The notes below the pieces were generated by a model. The model was not told where the DNA came from, did no database searches, and saw only the letters and a program-made list of their open reading frames with translations. A stretch of 64,000 nucleotides of DNA from Salipiger marinus (GTDB lineage: Bacteria > Pseudomonadota > Alphaproteobacteria > Rhodobacterales > Rhodobacteraceae). Below are positions 44,692 through 54,286 of the stretch, piece after piece (position 1 is the first letter of the stretch; every line of letters starts with the position of its first letter). The stretch is taken from contig NZ_FNEJ01000001.1 of the NCBI RefSeq assembly GCF_900100085.1, positions 248,001 through 312,000 on the forward strand, written 5' to 3'. Position numbers and translations under genes: made by a program.

Positions 44692-45773
44692 CGGGCGCCT
44701 GCCTTGAACAGCCCGATCAAATGCGCGACCCGGCGACACGACGCCTCGTCGCCCACGGTGATGCGCAGCGCATGCGGCAGCTTGTAGCCGGTGGTGCGGC
44801 GCACCAGCACCCCCTGCCCCTGCAGATAGATGTCGCAGGCCTCGGCCTCGGCCTGACTGGCGAAGCGCGCAAGGATGAAATTGGCGGTCGAGGCATCCGA
44901 TGACACGCCATGTTCGGCCAGCGCCTCGCCCAGCCACGCGCGCATCCGGGCGTTTTCGGCACGGCATTTTTCCACATAGGCGGTGTCGCGGATCGCAGCC
45001 TCGGCGGCGGTCAGCGCCATTCCCGAAATGTTGAACGGCCCGCGCACGCGCTGCAGCACGTCGATGATGGCCTGCGGGCCGTAACCCCAGCCCACACGCA
45101 TGCCGCCCAGCCCGTAAAGCTTTGAAAAGGTGCGGGTCATCACCACGTTGTCGCGCTGCGTGGCAAGCTTTGCGCCGCCATCATAGCCTTCGACATATTC
45201 GGCATAGGCGCTGTCGATCACCAGCAGCGCCTGCGGCGGCAGCGACTCGGCCAGCCGCTCCAGCTCTGCCAGACCGATCATGGTGCCGGTGGGGTTGGCG
45301 GGGTTGGCGACGAAGACCAGCTTGGTGCGGGCGGTGCAGCCGGCAAGGATGTTGTCGACGCTGACCACGCGGTCCTGTTCGGCCACCTCCACGGGGGTGG
45401 CGCCCGCCGCCAGCGCGGAAATCCGGTGCATGGCAAAGCCGTGTTCGGTGTGGATCACCTCGTCCCCCGGCCCGGCATAGGCCTGACAGAGAAAGGCGAT
45501 GACCTCGTCCGAGCCCGCGCCGCAGATGATCCGCTCCGGATCCAGCCCCCACGTCTCGCCAATGGCCTGCCGCAGTTCGGCGTGATCCGAAGAGGGGTAA
45601 CGGTGCATTTCATGCACCACGCGCCGCACCGCCTCCTGCGCCGCCTGCGACGGGCCGAAGGGGTTTTCGTTGGAGCTGAGCTTGATGACGTTGGCCATCC
45701 CGGGCAGATGGGATTTCCCGCCCACGTAGAGCTCGATATCCATGATGCCCGGTTGCGGTGCGATGCCAGCCAT
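44688..45773 (-). CDS. hisC: Histidinol-phosphate/aromatic aminotransferase
   Basis: A 361-residue PLP aminotransferase. [12 protein letters not shown] near residue 32, [11 protein letters not shown] near 90, NPANPTGT near 158 and the PLP-lysine loop [16 protein letters not shown] near 217 fit HisC. Its pairing with prephenate dehydrogenase is frequent in alphaproteobacteria, where this aminotransferase serves histidine and aromatic amino-acid synthesis. Start ATG 45773. It is the first gene of the hisC-tyrC-extensin row. Confidence 0.93.
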   Translation of the reverse strand: MAGIAPQPGIMDIELYVGGKSHLPGMANVIKLSSNENPFGPSQAAQEAVRRVVHEMHRYPSSDHAELRQAIGETWGLDPERIICGAGSDEVIAFLCQAYAGPGDEVIHTEHGFAMHRISALAAGATPVEVAEQDRVVSVDNILAGCTARTKLVFVANPANPTGTMIGLAELERLAESLPPQALLVIDSAYAEYVEGYDGGAKLATQRDNVVMTRTFSKLYGLGGMRVGWGYGPQAIIDVLQRVRGPFNISGMALTAAEAAIRDTAYVEKCRAENARMRAWLGEALAEHGVSSDASTANFILARFASQAEAEACDIYLQGQGVLVRRTTGYKLPHALRITVGDEASCRRVAHLIGLFKAGAR

Positions 45774-45899
45774 GTGACGTTCCCCAGATTGAATGCCGCC
45801 ACGTTCTACCGCGCTCCGCCGCCACTTGCCAGCCTTGGCGCGGCGCGGCCTTTCGCGAAATTGCAGGTCTGCCCGTGGGATGCGCGGCGGCGGCGCGGG

Positions 45900-47189
45900 T
45901 CAGACCAGAATGTCGATCCGCTGCTGCTCGCCCACCCCGAACACCCGCTTGTAGCGCGCGATCTGGTCCTCGGGCCCCATCGCCTTCATCGGGTTGTCGG
46001 ACAGCTTGACCGTGGGGTGACCATTGGCGCTGATCGCCTTGCAGACCAGACTGAACGGCGCGAGCCGGTCGTCCGGGGCCAGCCCGCGGAAATCATTGGT
46101 CAGCAGCGTGCCCCAGCCAAACGACACCCGCACGCGACCGGAGAAGGTGCGGTAAAGCGACGTCATCTTTTCCACATCCAGCCCGTCGGAAAAGATCACC
46201 AGCTTGTCGCGCGGATCCTCGCCGCGCTCCTGCCACCAGCGGATCGCGGTTTCGGCGCCCTGTTCCGGTGCGCCGCTGTCGATGCGGATGCCGGTCCAGC
46301 CCGCCAGCCAGTCGGGGGCATGGCGCAGGAATCCTTCTGTGCCATAGGTGTCGGGCAGGATGATGCGCAGGTTGCCCTCGTGTTCGCGCTGCCAGTCGGC
46401 CAGCACGTCATAAGGCGCGCGGGCCAGCGCCGCGTCATCCTCGGCCAGCGCGGCATAGACCATGGGCAGTTCATGGGCGTTGGTGCCGATCGCCTCCAGA
46501 TCGCGGTTCTTGGCGATCAGGCAGTTGGAGGTGCCGGTGAACCGCGGCCCCAGCCCCTCGACCATGGCCTGCACGCACCAGTCCTGCCACAGGAAGCTGT
46601 GCCGCCGCCTTGTGCCGAAATCCGCGATGCGCAGATCCGGCAGGTCGCGCAGACGTTCGATCTTTTCCCAGAGCTTGGTGGCGGCGCGGGCGTAAAGCAC
46701 CTGCAGTTCGAACCGGCCCATATGTTTCAGCACGGCCCGGCCGCGCAGTTCCATCAGCACCGCCAGCGCGGGAATTTCCCACAGCATGACCTCGGGCCAT
46801 GACCCTTCGAAGGTCAGCTCATACTGGTCGCCCACCCGCTCCAGAAAATAGGGCGGCAGGCGCAGCGCCTCGAACCATTCCATGAAATCGGGGCGGAACA
46901 TCTGGCGCTTGCCGTAAAAGGTGTTGCCGCGCAGCCATGTGGATTCGCCCCGGGTCAGCGACAGCGACCGGATGTGATCCAGCTGTTCGCGCAGCTCCCC
47001 CTCGTCGATCAGTTCCGCCAGCGGCACGTCCTTGGACCGGTTGATCAGGCTGAACGTCACCTTGGTGTCACGGCGGTTGTGATAGACCGACTGACACATG
47101 AGCAGTTTGTAAAAATCGGTGTCGATCAGGGACCGGACAATCGGATCGATCTTCCACTTGTGGTTCCAGACACGGGTCGCGATGTCCAA
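45900..47189 (-). CDS. pncB: Nicotinate phosphoribosyltransferase
   Basis: A 429-residue enzyme making nicotinate mononucleotide from nicotinate and PRPP in NAD salvage. [15 protein letters not shown] near residue 23, FGTRRRHSF near 200 with the conserved His, GTSNCLIAK near 235, and the SDGLDVEKM and [10 protein letters not shown] stretches match PncB. The start is TTG at 47189 (reads [12 protein letters not shown]), with GGAGGAGAGG upstream. The frame stays open far upstream through the pncA region, but that extension is antisense to other coding and rejected. It follows pncA on the same strand by 98 bases. Confidence 0.95.
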   Translation of the reverse strand: MDIATRVWNHKWKIDPIVRSLIDTDFYKLLMCQSVYHNRRDTKVTFSLINRSKDVPLAELIDEGELREQLDHIRSLSLTRGESTWLRGNTFYGKRQMFRPDFMEWFEALRLPPYFLERVGDQYELTFEGSWPEVMLWEIPALAVLMELRGRAVLKHMGRFELQVLYARAATKLWEKIERLRDLPDLRIADFGTRRRHSFLWQDWCVQAMVEGLGPRFTGTSNCLIAKNRDLEAIGTNAHELPMVYAALAEDDAALARAPYDVLADWQREHEGNLRIILPDTYGTEGFLRHAPDWLAGWTGIRIDSGAPEQGAETAIRWWQERGEDPRDKLVIFSDGLDVEKMTSLYRTFSGRVRVSFGWGTLLTNDFRGLAPDDRLAPFSLVCKAISANGHPTVKLSDNPMKAMGPEDQIARYKRVFGVGEQQRIDILV

Positions 47190-47287
47190 GACGGCCTCTC
47201 CTCCGGGGTGCACGTCCCCGTGATAGGCGATCCGGTCCGGCGCGTCCAAGCGGTTTTTCCGCGCCTCTCCCGGGGCTTCGGTCCGGA

Positions 47288-47884
47288 TCAGGCCAGCGTG
47301 ACCCCGGCGGCGCGCATCTGGTCGCGCATCCGCGCCAGAGAGCCGTCCAGATCGATGGCGCGGCAGGCCTCCTGCCGGACCGTCACGGCAAAGCCCAGCC
47401 GTGCCGCATCCAGCGCCGAAAACGCCACGCAGAAATCCAGCGCCAGCCCCGCCATGGTCAGCCGGGTGACGCCCCGGCTGCGCAGATAGCCGTCGAGCCC
47501 GGTCGGCGTGACATGATCGTTCTCCAAAAACGCCGAATAGCTGTCGATGGCGGGGTTGCTGCCCTTGCGGATCACCAGATCGGCGCGGGAGGTGTCCAGC
47601 CCCGGGTGAAACTCCGCGCCCGGGCTGCCGGTCACGCAATGGTCGGGCCACAGCACCTGCGGACCATAGGGCATGATGACCTGCGCAAAGGCGGGCTGCC
47701 CCGGGTGGCTGGACGCAAAGGAGGAATGTCCCGCCGGATGCCAGTCCTGCGTCAGCACCACGGTGCCCGCCCCCGGCATCATCGCGTTGACGGGCGCCAC
47801 CACCGCATCCCCCTCCGGCACGGCCAGCGCGCCGCCGGGACAGAAATCCAGCTGCACATCGATCACGAGCAGGGCATGGGACAT
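47288..47884 (-). CDS. pncA: Nicotinamidase
   Basis: A 198-residue cysteine amidase converting nicotinamide to nicotinate. The triad is visible: Asp9-region in [16 protein letters not shown], Lys in VIRKGSNP, and Cys in [14 protein letters not shown]. The metal site HPAGHSSF is present (Asp-His-His). ATG 47884 begins [11 protein letters not shown]. It precedes pncB on the same strand, so the two form a salvage pair: nicotinamide to nicotinate to the mononucleotide. Confidence 0.95.
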   Translation of the reverse strand: MSHALLVIDVQLDFCPGGALAVPEGDAVVAPVNAMMPGAGTVVLTQDWHPAGHSSFASSHPGQPAFAQVIMPYGPQVLWPDHCVTGSPGAEFHPGLDTSRADLVIRKGSNPAIDSYSAFLENDHVTPTGLDGYLRSRGVTRLTMAGLALDFCVAFSALDAARLGFAVTVRQEACRAIDLDGSLARMRDQMRAAGVTLA

Positions 47885-48008
47885 GGCGCGGCCTCCTTTG
47901 CCCCAAGGCGTAGGCAGCTGCGGCGCCTGCGTCAATGGGCGGGGCAGCACCTGACCTGCGGCGGTTCAGCCGATTGCGGGGGCGCGCCGGACGCGCTATT
48001 TCGGCCCC

Positions 48009-48938
48009 ATGTTTACGGTCTGCGCGCTCTATCACTTCACCCGCTTCGACGAGCCCGGCGCGCTGCGCGGGCCGCTTCTGGATCTGTGCCGCGCCGAGGC
48101 CATCACCGGCACGCTGCTGCTGGCGGGCGAGGGTCTTAATGGCACCATCGCCGGGCCCGCCGCTGGCATCGACCGGGTGCTCGCCTATCTGCGGGCGCTG
48201 CCGGGCTGCGCCGATCTGGAGTGCAAGCTGTCCACCGCCAGCACGCGCCCCTTTGCGCGGATGAAGGTTCGGCTCAAGCGCGAGATCGTCACCATGGGCC
48301 AGCCCGGCGTCGATCCCCGGGCCAAGGTGGGGCATTATGTGGAACCCGCCGCGTGGAACGATCTGATCCGCGCCCCGGATGTGGTGGTGATCGACACCCG
48401 CAACGATTACGAAGTGGCGATCGGCAGCTTCGAAGGCGCCGTCGATCCCGCCACCCGCAGCTTCCGCGAGTTTCCTGCATGGTGGGAGCAGAACAAGGCG
48501 CGGTTCCACAACAAGCGCATCGCGATGTTCTGCACCGGCGGCATCCGCTGCGAAAAATCCACCAACTGGCTGCTGGGTCAGGGGGTTGAGGAAGTGTATC
48601 ACCTCAAGGGCGGCATCCTGAAATATCTGGAGGAGGTTCCGGAGGCCGAAAGCGCGTGGCAGGGCGCCTGTTTCGTCTTTGACGGGCGGGTGTCGGTGGA
48701 ACATGGGCTGCGCGAGGGCCCGCATGAGCTGTGTCATGCCTGCCGCCGTCCGATCCTGCCCGAAGACTGCGCGCGCCCGGAATTCGAGGAAGGCGTGTCC
48801 TGCCACCAGTGCCGCGACGAGACCACGGACGAGGACAAGGGCCGCTTCCGCGAGCGCCAGAAACAGATCGCGCTGGCCCGCGCGCGCGGCGACCGCCATC
48901 TTCACGCCGATCTGCCGGACGAATACGGCCCGGCCTGA
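48009..48938 (+). CDS. trhO: tRNA uridine(34) hydroxylase, rhodanese-like TrhO
   Basis: A 309-residue protein of the YceA/TrhO family, which oxygenates U34 of certain tRNAs to 5-hydroxyuridine. The N-terminal domain (1-100) has [16 protein letters not shown]; the rhodanese domain has [14 protein letters not shown] and the active Cys in [12 protein letters not shown] near residue 180; the C-terminal region has CHACRR and CHQCRD zinc-like cysteine pairs. It is divergent from pncA, 124 bases away. No operon partner on its strand before the flagellar block. Confidence 0.92.
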   Translation: MFTVCALYHFTRFDEPGALRGPLLDLCRAEAITGTLLLAGEGLNGTIAGPAAGIDRVLAYLRALPGCADLECKLSTASTRPFARMKVRLKREIVTMGQPGVDPRAKVGHYVEPAAWNDLIRAPDVVVIDTRNDYEVAIGSFEGAVDPATRSFREFPAWWEQNKARFHNKRIAMFCTGGIRCEKSTNWLLGQGVEEVYHLKGGILKYLEEVPEAESAWQGACFVFDGRVSVEHGLREGPHELCHACRRPILPEDCARPEFEEGVSCHQCRDETTDEDKGRFRERQKQIALARARGDRHLHADLPDEYGPA

Positions 48939-48988
48939 GCCCTGCCCGGGCGGCACCCTGATCTGCCGCGACTGCGCCCCAACCCCCA

Positions 48989-49720
48989 TCAGAAATAGCT
49001 CCGGACCAGCGCGCCCGACACCAGCGCCCAGCCATCAGCCAGCACGAAGAAGGCCAGCTTGAACGGCAGGGAGACGATGGCGGGCGGCACCATCATCATG
49101 CCCATGGACATGAGCACCGCCGCGACCACCAGATCGATGATGAGAAACGGCAGAAAGATCAGAAATCCCACCTGAAAAGCCCGCGAGATTTCGGAAAGCA
49201 TGAAGCTGGGGATCAGCACGGACAGCGGTGCCTCGGGCGCCAACCCGCTGCCGCGCGTGTCCGGGCGCAGATCCGCCATCGCGGCAAAGGTCTCCGGATA
49301 GGCACGGCTCGCCATGAAGCCGCGGAAGGGCACCAGCGCGCGCTCTGCCGCCTCCGCCAGGTCGATCCGCTCTTCAAGCAGGGGCTGGATGCCCTCCGCC
49401 CATGCGGCGGTAAAAGTCGGCTCCATGATAAAATAGGTCAGAAACAGCGCGAGGCTGACGATCAGCATGTTCGGAGGCGACTGCTGCAGCCCGATCGCCT
49501 GCCGCAGGATCGCCAGCACCGTGACGAGAAACGGAAAACAGGTCACCATGATGGCGATGCCCGGCGCGAGGCTCAGCAAGGTGATCAGCGCGATCAGCTG
49601 CAGGCTGGTGGCCGTGACGGATCCCCCCTGCCCCAGATCGACCGAAATCTGCTGCGCTCCCGCCAGTTGCGGCAGAACCAGCAGAAGCGCCCCAAGAACC
49701 AGCCCCGGCAGACGCGCCAT
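48989..49720 (-). CDS. fliP: Flagellar export gate protein FliP
   Basis: A 243-residue membrane protein, the usual length. A signal peptide (about 1-22) is followed by four helices: [51 protein letters not shown] and a final one after [11 protein letters not shown]. The export-gate signatures [18 protein letters not shown] are clear. It forms the core channel with FliQ/FliR, which are not in the window. It is the last gene of fliF-fliH-fliN-fliP and is two bases from the fliN stop. Confidence 0.95.
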   Translation of the reverse strand: MARLPGLVLGALLLVLPQLAGAQQISVDLGQGGSVTATSLQLIALITLLSLAPGIAIMVTCFPFLVTVLAILRQAIGLQQSPPNMLIVSLALFLTYFIMEPTFTAAWAEGIQPLLEERIDLAEAAERALVPFRGFMASRAYPETFAAMADLRPDTRGSGLAPEAPLSVLIPSFMLSEISRAFQVGFLIFLPFLIIDLVVAAVLMSMGMMMVPPAIVSLPFKLAFFVLADGWALVSGALVRSYF

Positions 49721-49722
49721 CG

Positions 49723-50004
49723 TCAGGCCGGGCTTTTCAGATCGACCACTTCGGTCAACCGCACCGCAAGCTGGCCGTTTTCACCGCCCTCCACCACTTC
49801 CAGCGCACCGATGCCGATAAGCCGGTCACCCACATAAAGCTCCACCGGATCCTCCAGACGCTTGTCCAGCGTCAGCACCGAGCCTTCGCCCAGCTTCAGC
49901 AGATCCCGCACCAGCGGGCGGGCACGGCCGACCGAGACGGTGATCTCGATCGGGACAGAGGTGAAAGGCGTGGCCGTCCCGGCGCCGTCCCTGATATCAT
50001 CCAT
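49723..50004 (-). CDS. fliN: Flagellar motor switch protein FliN
   Basis: A 93-residue surface-presentation (SpoA) domain protein. VPIEITVSVGRARPLVRDLLKLGEGSVLTLDK is a complete FliN core; ELYVGDRLIGIGALEVV follows. It forms the lower C-ring with FliM, which is not here. ATG 50004 starts within the end of fliH (8-base overlap). A longer start at 50040 would add 12 residues and is less likely. No GTG/CheC-type extra domain. Confidence 0.9.
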   Translation of the reverse strand: MDDIRDGAGTATPFTSVPIEITVSVGRARPLVRDLLKLGEGSVLTLDKRLEDPVELYVGDRLIGIGALEVVEGGENGQLAVRLTEVVDLKSPA

Positions 50005-50602
50005 GAGCGATCTTCCTCCGGTTTTCCTGCGCAAATCCATGAACTGCCTGCGCGATGTCCTGTGCCAGCCCGCTAAGATCCACCTGCCGCTCGATCTCCG
50101 CGAAGCGGATGTCGGCCTGACCTTCCGCGAGAGATGGATCCTCCTGAATCTGCAGCGGAAAGCCGAAATCCCGGTCGAGCAGCGGCAGGACGCTGGCGGC
50201 GCTGCCGGGGGCGACGGAAATGACCACGTCCAGCGTGCCGATCTCGGCGGCCATGCGCTGCAGATGCTCGATCACGTGCAGCCCCAGAGATTCCGCCAGC
50301 ACCTTCGGCATCAGGGCACTGACAATCTCTTCCAGAAGCGGCGACATGCCGTTCATCACCTGCCGGTAGGCCTCGTGATAGGTGAAGGACAGATCCTGAA
50401 GATTTTGCGCAAAATCGCTGGAGATCCGGCTCTGATCCTCGGTCTGGGCCTTGATCGCGTCATCCCAGCCCGCGCGATACCCCGTCTCGAAGGCCTCCAG
50501 CTTGGTGGTTTCCAGTTCCGCCACGCTGGCCTTGGCCAAAACCGGCTCCTGATCCCGGCGCGGGCCGCCAAAATCTTCGAGAAAGGCGCGGATCCGGGTC
50601 AT
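49997..50602 (-). CDS. fliH: FliH-like flagellar export ATPase regulator
   Basis: A 201-residue, largely helical protein with an N-terminal region beginning MTRIRAFLEDF, a middle coiled coil (AFETGYRAGWDDAIKAQ to QNLQDLSFTYHEAYRQVM) and a C-terminal V-ATPase E-subunit-like domain. The position between fliF and fliN is where fliH belongs; similarity alone is weak. It would hold the FliI ATPase at the export apparatus. The start overlaps the fliF stop (ATGA). Confidence 0.8.
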   Translation of the reverse strand: MTRIRAFLEDFGGPRRDQEPVLAKASVAELETTKLEAFETGYRAGWDDAIKAQTEDQSRISSDFAQNLQDLSFTYHEAYRQVMNGMSPLLEEIVSALMPKVLAESLGLHVIEHLQRMAAEIGTLDVVISVAPGSAASVLPLLDRDFGFPLQIQEDPSLAEGQADIRFAEIERQVDLSGLAQDIAQAVHGFAQENRRKIAHG

Positions 50603-52212
50603 TTCGCCTCCTCCGTCTCGTCAAGCCAGCTGCGCAGGATTTCCACCGTTTCAGATTTGCGCTGTTCGATCAGGCTGCGCAGGCGGTCCACCGGGTCTTC
50701 GACCGTGGGCGCGTCAAAATCGATCATGCCCATCCCGCCAAAGTCGCCGCCGCCGCCAAGCGAGTTCATCGGCATGAAGCCGTCATCCGGGTCGATTTCG
50801 CCGGTCAGCGCCGATCCTCCGCTGGCGCCGGGCAGGGCCAGCGCCTGTCCCTGTGCGGCAAGGGCCGGTCCCGCCGGAGCGGCAAGGATGGGCCGAACCA
50901 CAAAGAGGCCGAGAATCAGCGCCACCACCGCGAGAATGGCCATCTGGATCAGCGACATGGGATCCAGCGACAGCGCCAGCCAGTCCTGCTCCACCGGGCC
51001 GGTGCCCAGACCTTCGGGCCGCTCGAAGGGCAGCGAGCGCAGCGTGATCTCGTCGCCCCGCGCTTCCTCGAATCCCACGGCAGAGGCCACGAGGTCGCGC
51101 AGCGCGGTGATCTGCTCTTCCGGCATCGGCACGAACTGCGGCACGCCGTCCGCCCCTTCGGTATAGGTGCCGTTGACCAGCACCGCGACGCTCAGCCGCT
51201 TGATCGCGCCGGGCAGCCGCGTCACCTCCCGCATGGTTTCCGAAATCTCGTAATTCACGCGCTCGCGGGTTTCGGCACTGTTGCTGTTGGAGCTCTGCTC
51301 GCCCCCCGCCTCGCCATCCGGCAGATTCGAGGCAACACTGACCGGGCCCCCGCCCGAATCCTGCGCGGTGCTGCTCTGTTCCTCGGTATCGGTCGAGATC
51401 ACGACGCGCCCCTCCGGATCGAAGCGACGCTCCCGGATCGATTCGCTTTCGGTGACCGTGTCGACGCTGACCTCGACCACGGCATTGCCAAGCCCCACGC
51501 GCGCCTCCACCAGACGCTGCACCCGGTCCCGCAGCGCCGCCGCCCGGTCCTCCGCCGACAGTCCGATGCCGGGGTCGTCCTCGGCCCCCACCAGCCCGGA
51601 CCGCCCGTCAATCACCGCCACATGCTCGGCCAGAAGCCCCGGCACGGCGGAGGCGACCAGATGCCGGAGCGCGCGCGCCTGCACCGGGGACAGCCCCTGC
51701 CCGGTGGTCGTGACCGAGACCGAGGCCGAAGGCGTCACGTCGCGCTGGAAGGGGTTGGCGGTCGAATTGGCGATATGCACCCGCGCGCTGGCAATGTCCG
51801 GGCTCGCGACGATGGTCCGCGCAAGCTCGCCCTCCTTCGCGCGCCAATAGGCCGCGTCGAACATCTGGGAGGTGGTGCCGAAGCCCGACAGCCCGTCCAG
51901 CAGTTCATAGCCCTGCACGCTGTTGGGCGGCAGTCCCTCGCTTGCCAGCGTCATGCGCAGGGCGTCGCGCTGCGCCATCGGCACCAGAATCGCCCCGCCG
52001 CGCACCTCATAAGGAACGCCGCGCTGTTCCAGCGCCGCCACCACATCCCCTGCCGCGTCGTTTTCAAGACCCGCGTAAAGCAGCGTCATCTCCGGCGCGG
52101 AGGCGAGGCGCGCCATGCCGAGCACGGCCAGAATCGTGACGATCGTGGCCCCCAGCACCACCATCCGGCGGCGCGCGCCCAACGTGTTCCAGACTGTCGC
52201 GAGTTGCAGCAA
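50599..52212 (-). CDS. fliF: Flagellar MS-ring protein FliF
   Basis: About 537 residues, with an N-terminal helix (VVLGATIVTILAVLGMA), the YscJ-like ring domains (GLENDAAGDVVAALEQRGVPYEV; LARTIVASPDIASARVHI), a long variable loop with acidic/Ser stretches, a C-terminal helix (MAILAVVALILGLFVV) and a FliG-binding tail (DRLRSLIEQRKSETVEILRSWL). The TTG at 52212 is preferred because GGAG is eight bases upstream and LLQLATVWNTLG aligns with normal FliF starts; an ATG at 52251 would add 13 residues. It leads the minus-strand flagellar genes. Confidence 0.9.
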   Translation of the reverse strand: MLQLATVWNTLGARRRMVVLGATIVTILAVLGMARLASAPEMTLLYAGLENDAAGDVVAALEQRGVPYEVRGGAILVPMAQRDALRMTLASEGLPPNSVQGYELLDGLSGFGTTSQMFDAAYWRAKEGELARTIVASPDIASARVHIANSTANPFQRDVTPSASVSVTTTGQGLSPVQARALRHLVASAVPGLLAEHVAVIDGRSGLVGAEDDPGIGLSAEDRAAALRDRVQRLVEARVGLGNAVVEVSVDTVTESESIRERRFDPEGRVVISTDTEEQSSTAQDSGGGPVSVASNLPDGEAGGEQSSNSNSAETRERVNYEISETMREVTRLPGAIKRLSVAVLVNGTYTEGADGVPQFVPMPEEQITALRDLVASAVGFEEARGDEITLRSLPFERPEGLGTGPVEQDWLALSLDPMSLIQMAILAVVALILGLFVVRPILAAPAGPALAAQGQALALPGASGGSALTGEIDPDDGFMPMNSLGGGGDFGGMGMIDFDAPTVEDPVDRLRSLIEQRKSETVEILRSWLDETEEAK

Positions 52213-52267
52213 GGTCGTTCTCCGTTCCGGTGTTCCGTGCGGTGACCTCATCTTTGGACCATCAGAC

Positions 52268-52299
52268 TTAACAATCGGTTAGTCCCTGCCGGGTATAAC
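52268..52299 (+). promoter_or_regulatory. CtrA-like box and -10 in the fliF/fliL divergent promoter
   Basis: TTAA (52268-52271), CAATCGG, TTAGT (52279-52283) is the CtrA box with one mismatch. TATAAC at 52294-52299 is well placed as the fliL -10, so the box covers the -35, as at known CtrA-activated promoters. It is 56 bases from the fliF TTG on the other strand. CtrA is known to activate flagellar genes in Rhodobacterales. Confidence 0.6.
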
Positions 52300-52326
52300 G
52301 GCCCCATCTGAGAACGAGGTTTGGCA

Positions 52327-52842
52327 ATGACTGACGCCACAGCCGACGCCGCGGGCGCCGATGAGCCACCAAAGAAAAAACCGTCGAAACTGCCCCTCAT
52401 CGCCGGGCTTGTGCTGGCGATTCTGGGCGGCGGCGGCGGGTTCTATGCCGCATGGTCCGGGCTGCTGCCCATCGGGGGCGGCAGCGACTCCGCGCATCCG
52501 GAGGAGGCCGAGCACGCGGCGGAAGGACATGACCCCGCCGCCACGGTGGCCTTCCTCGAACTGCCGCAGCTGATCGCCTCGCTCGGTCCCGGTTCCGCGA
52601 TGCAGCATCTGCGCTTCCGGGCCAGTCTAGAGGTGGATCAGGCACATCTGCCGGAGGTGACGCTGCTGCAGCCGCGCATTCTGGACGTGCTCAACACCTA
52701 TCTGCGCGCGCTGGAACCGCAGGATGTCGAAGCGCAGGGCGCGCTGATCCAGCTACGCTCGCAGATGCTGCGGCGCATCCAGCTGGTGACCGGGGAGGAT
52801 CGCGTGCGCGACCTGCTGGTGACCGAATTTGTCCTGAACTGA
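52327..52842 (+). CDS. fliL: Flagellar basal-body-associated FliL
   Basis: A 171-residue protein with a Lys-rich cytoplasmic start (PPKKKPSKL), one membrane helix (about 23-45), a Gly/Asp/His-rich linker and a FliL domain (FLELPQLIASLGPG to LLVTEFVLN). FliL supports stator function at the motor. ATG 52327 follows GAGG. It leads fliL-DUF6468-motE on the plus strand, opposite the fliF operon. Confidence 0.92.
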   Translation: MTDATADAAGADEPPKKKPSKLPLIAGLVLAILGGGGGFYAAWSGLLPIGGGSDSAHPEEAEHAAEGHDPAATVAFLELPQLIASLGPGSAMQHLRFRASLEVDQAHLPEVTLLQPRILDVLNTYLRALEPQDVEAQGALIQLRSQMLRRIQLVTGEDRVRDLLVTEFVLN

Positions 52843-52852
52843 AGAGGTTGGA

Positions 52853-53203
52853 ATGGATCTTATCGCCGATATCCTGCTTGCCGCAGGCGCTCTGGGCGCC
52901 GGATTCTACTGTTTCGTGCTGTCGCGCCGCCTGACACGCTTCACCGATCTGGAGCAGGGTGTGGGCGGCGCCGTCGCCGTTCTGTCGGCACAGGTGGATG
53001 ACCTGACCCGGACGCTGGCCGCCGCGCAGGCTGCCGCAGGCACCAAATCGGCGGCACTGGCCGAAGCCACGCAGCGCGCCGAAGACGTGGCCCGAAGGCT
53101 GGAGCTCATGCTCGCCGCCATGCATGACCTGCCCACCGCGGATCCGGCGCCTCCGCCCGTGGCCGATCCGGTGTTCTTCCGCCATCCGCGCGGGGCGGCC
53201 TGA
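52853..53203 (+). CDS. DUF6468-type membrane/coiled-coil protein
   Basis: A 116-residue protein with an N-terminal helix (LIADILLAAGALGAGFYCFVL), then a helical, Ala/Leu-rich coiled coil (about 30-85) and a Pro-rich tail. It has the size, layout and place (fliL to motE) of a DUF6468 flagellar-cluster protein in Rhodobacterales. The function is unknown; a structural role at the motor is likely. The stop overlaps the motE start by one base. Confidence 0.72.
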   Translation: MDLIADILLAAGALGAGFYCFVLSRRLTRFTDLEQGVGGAVAVLSAQVDDLTRTLAAAQAAAGTKSAALAEATQRAEDVARRLELMLAAMHDLPTADPAPPPVADPVFFRHPRGAA

Positions 53204-53802
53204 TGCGCTGGCGGGTGCCTGGGAAAAGCCGGGGCCGCACCCGGGGCGTTCTGGCGGTGATCGGCGGGCTGATGGTCGCCTCTGCACTTGTGCGGCTCGG
53301 CGCCGGCACGGCGGAGGCGCTGGAAGAGATGGCACCCGGCAGGGAGACCACCACCGCCGCTCCCGGCCAGACGGTGGGTGACTGCGTGAATGACGAGGGG
53401 CTGACCCCGGTACTGGAGGCGCTGCAGACGCGCGAAGACCGGCTGGCGCAGCGGGAGGCTGACCTGCGCACAAGGCTGCAGGCGCTTTCCGTGGCGGAGA
53501 CCGAAATCGACCGCAAGATGGCCGCCCTGCAGACGGCGGAAGAGCGGCTGCGCGCCACGCTGACCATGGCGCAGACCGCTGCGGATGATGACGTGGCGCA
53601 GCTGACGCAGGTCTATGCGGCGATGAAGCCAAAGCAGGCCGCCGCGCTCTTCGAGGAAATGGATCCCGACTTTGCCGCAGGCTTTCTGGGACGGATGCGC
53701 CCGGACGCCGCTTCGGCCATCCTTGCCGGGCTGACCCCCCAGAAAGCCTATACCATCAGCGTCATCCTCGCCGGGCGCAACGCCGATGCGCCCAGAGAGT
53801 AA
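53203..53802 (+). CDS. MotE-type flagellar protein (MgtE-like domain)
   Basis: A 199-residue protein with an N-terminal membrane helix (about 14-38), a periplasmic coiled coil (LQTREDRLAQREADLRTRLQ, then about 30 helical residues) and a C-terminal MgtE-intracellular-like domain (YAAMKPKQAAALFEEMDPDFAAGFLGRM). MotE-type proteins assist MotC/MotB stator function in alphaproteobacteria. It ends the fliL operon, 12 bases from the convergent trxC stop. Confidence 0.8.
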   Translation: MRWRVPGKSRGRTRGVLAVIGGLMVASALVRLGAGTAEALEEMAPGRETTTAAPGQTVGDCVNDEGLTPVLEALQTREDRLAQREADLRTRLQALSVAETEIDRKMAALQTAEERLRATLTMAQTAADDDVAQLTQVYAAMKPKQAAALFEEMDPDFAAGFLGRMRPDAASAILAGLTPQKAYTISVILAGRNADAPRE

Positions 53803-53814
53803 GCGCGGCCTAGG

Positions 53815-54249
53815 TTACCCGGCGGGCGAAACCCGCGCAGCAAAGGCCTCGATCTGGGCGGCGGGCAGCGCGCCCGCCTGCCGCGCCGCCTCCTTGCCCC
53901 CGGCAAAGGCGATCATCGTGGGAATGCCCCGGATGCCGAACCCCGCAGAGACCTGCGGGTGGTCTTCGGTGTTCAGCTTCACCAACCGCGCCCGCCCGCG
54001 CAGCCCCGCCGCAGCCTTGGAAAACTCCGGCGCCATCATCCGGCAGGGGCCGCACCACGGCGCCCAGAAATCCACCACCAGCGGCAGGTCGTCAGTGCGG
54101 ATGGCCTTCTGCAGCGTGACCGGGTCGATGTCCCGGGCCTTGCCCTCCAGCAGCGCGGCGCCGCAGACGCCGCATTTTGGCCCGGACGCAAGCCGGGTTT
54201 CGGGCAGCCGATTGGTCTGACCGCAGTCCAGACACACAAGTTTGACCAT
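53815..54249 (-). CDS. trxC: Thioredoxin 2 (zinc-ribbon thioredoxin)
   Basis: A 144-residue TrxC. The N-terminal zinc ribbon has CLDCG and CGVCG (four Cys), followed by a thioredoxin fold with FWAPWCGPCRMM (WCGPC near residue 65) and GIRGIPTMIAF. It reduces disulfides and is oxidative-stress inducible in E. coli. ATG 54249 begins MVKLVCLDCGQTN. AT-rich repeats upstream (ATATGTC twice, ACATATATGT palindrome) may be regulatory. Confidence 0.93.
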   Translation of the reverse strand: MVKLVCLDCGQTNRLPETRLASGPKCGVCGAALLEGKARDIDPVTLQKAIRTDDLPLVVDFWAPWCGPCRMMAPEFSKAAAGLRGRARLVKLNTEDHPQVSAGFGIRGIPTMIAFAGGKEAARQAGALPAAQIEAFAARVSPAG

Positions 54250-54262
54250 GATGCCTCTCCAG

Positions 54263-54286
54263 ACATATCTTTCCGGACATATATGT
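54263..54286 (-). promoter_or_regulatory. Repeats/palindrome upstream of trxC
   Basis: ACATATATGT (54277-54286) is a perfect 10-base palindrome. On the trxC strand ATATGTC occurs twice, seven bases apart (54281-54275 and 54267-54261). They lie 12-40 bases upstream of the trxC start and may form an operator; the regulator is unknown. Confidence 0.35.

Noticed and set aside
47190-48989. N-terminal extension of pncB back through pncA and trhO
   Set aside because: The pncB start at TTG 47189 has a clear Shine-Dalgarno, and the extension crosses other real genes in the wrong frame.
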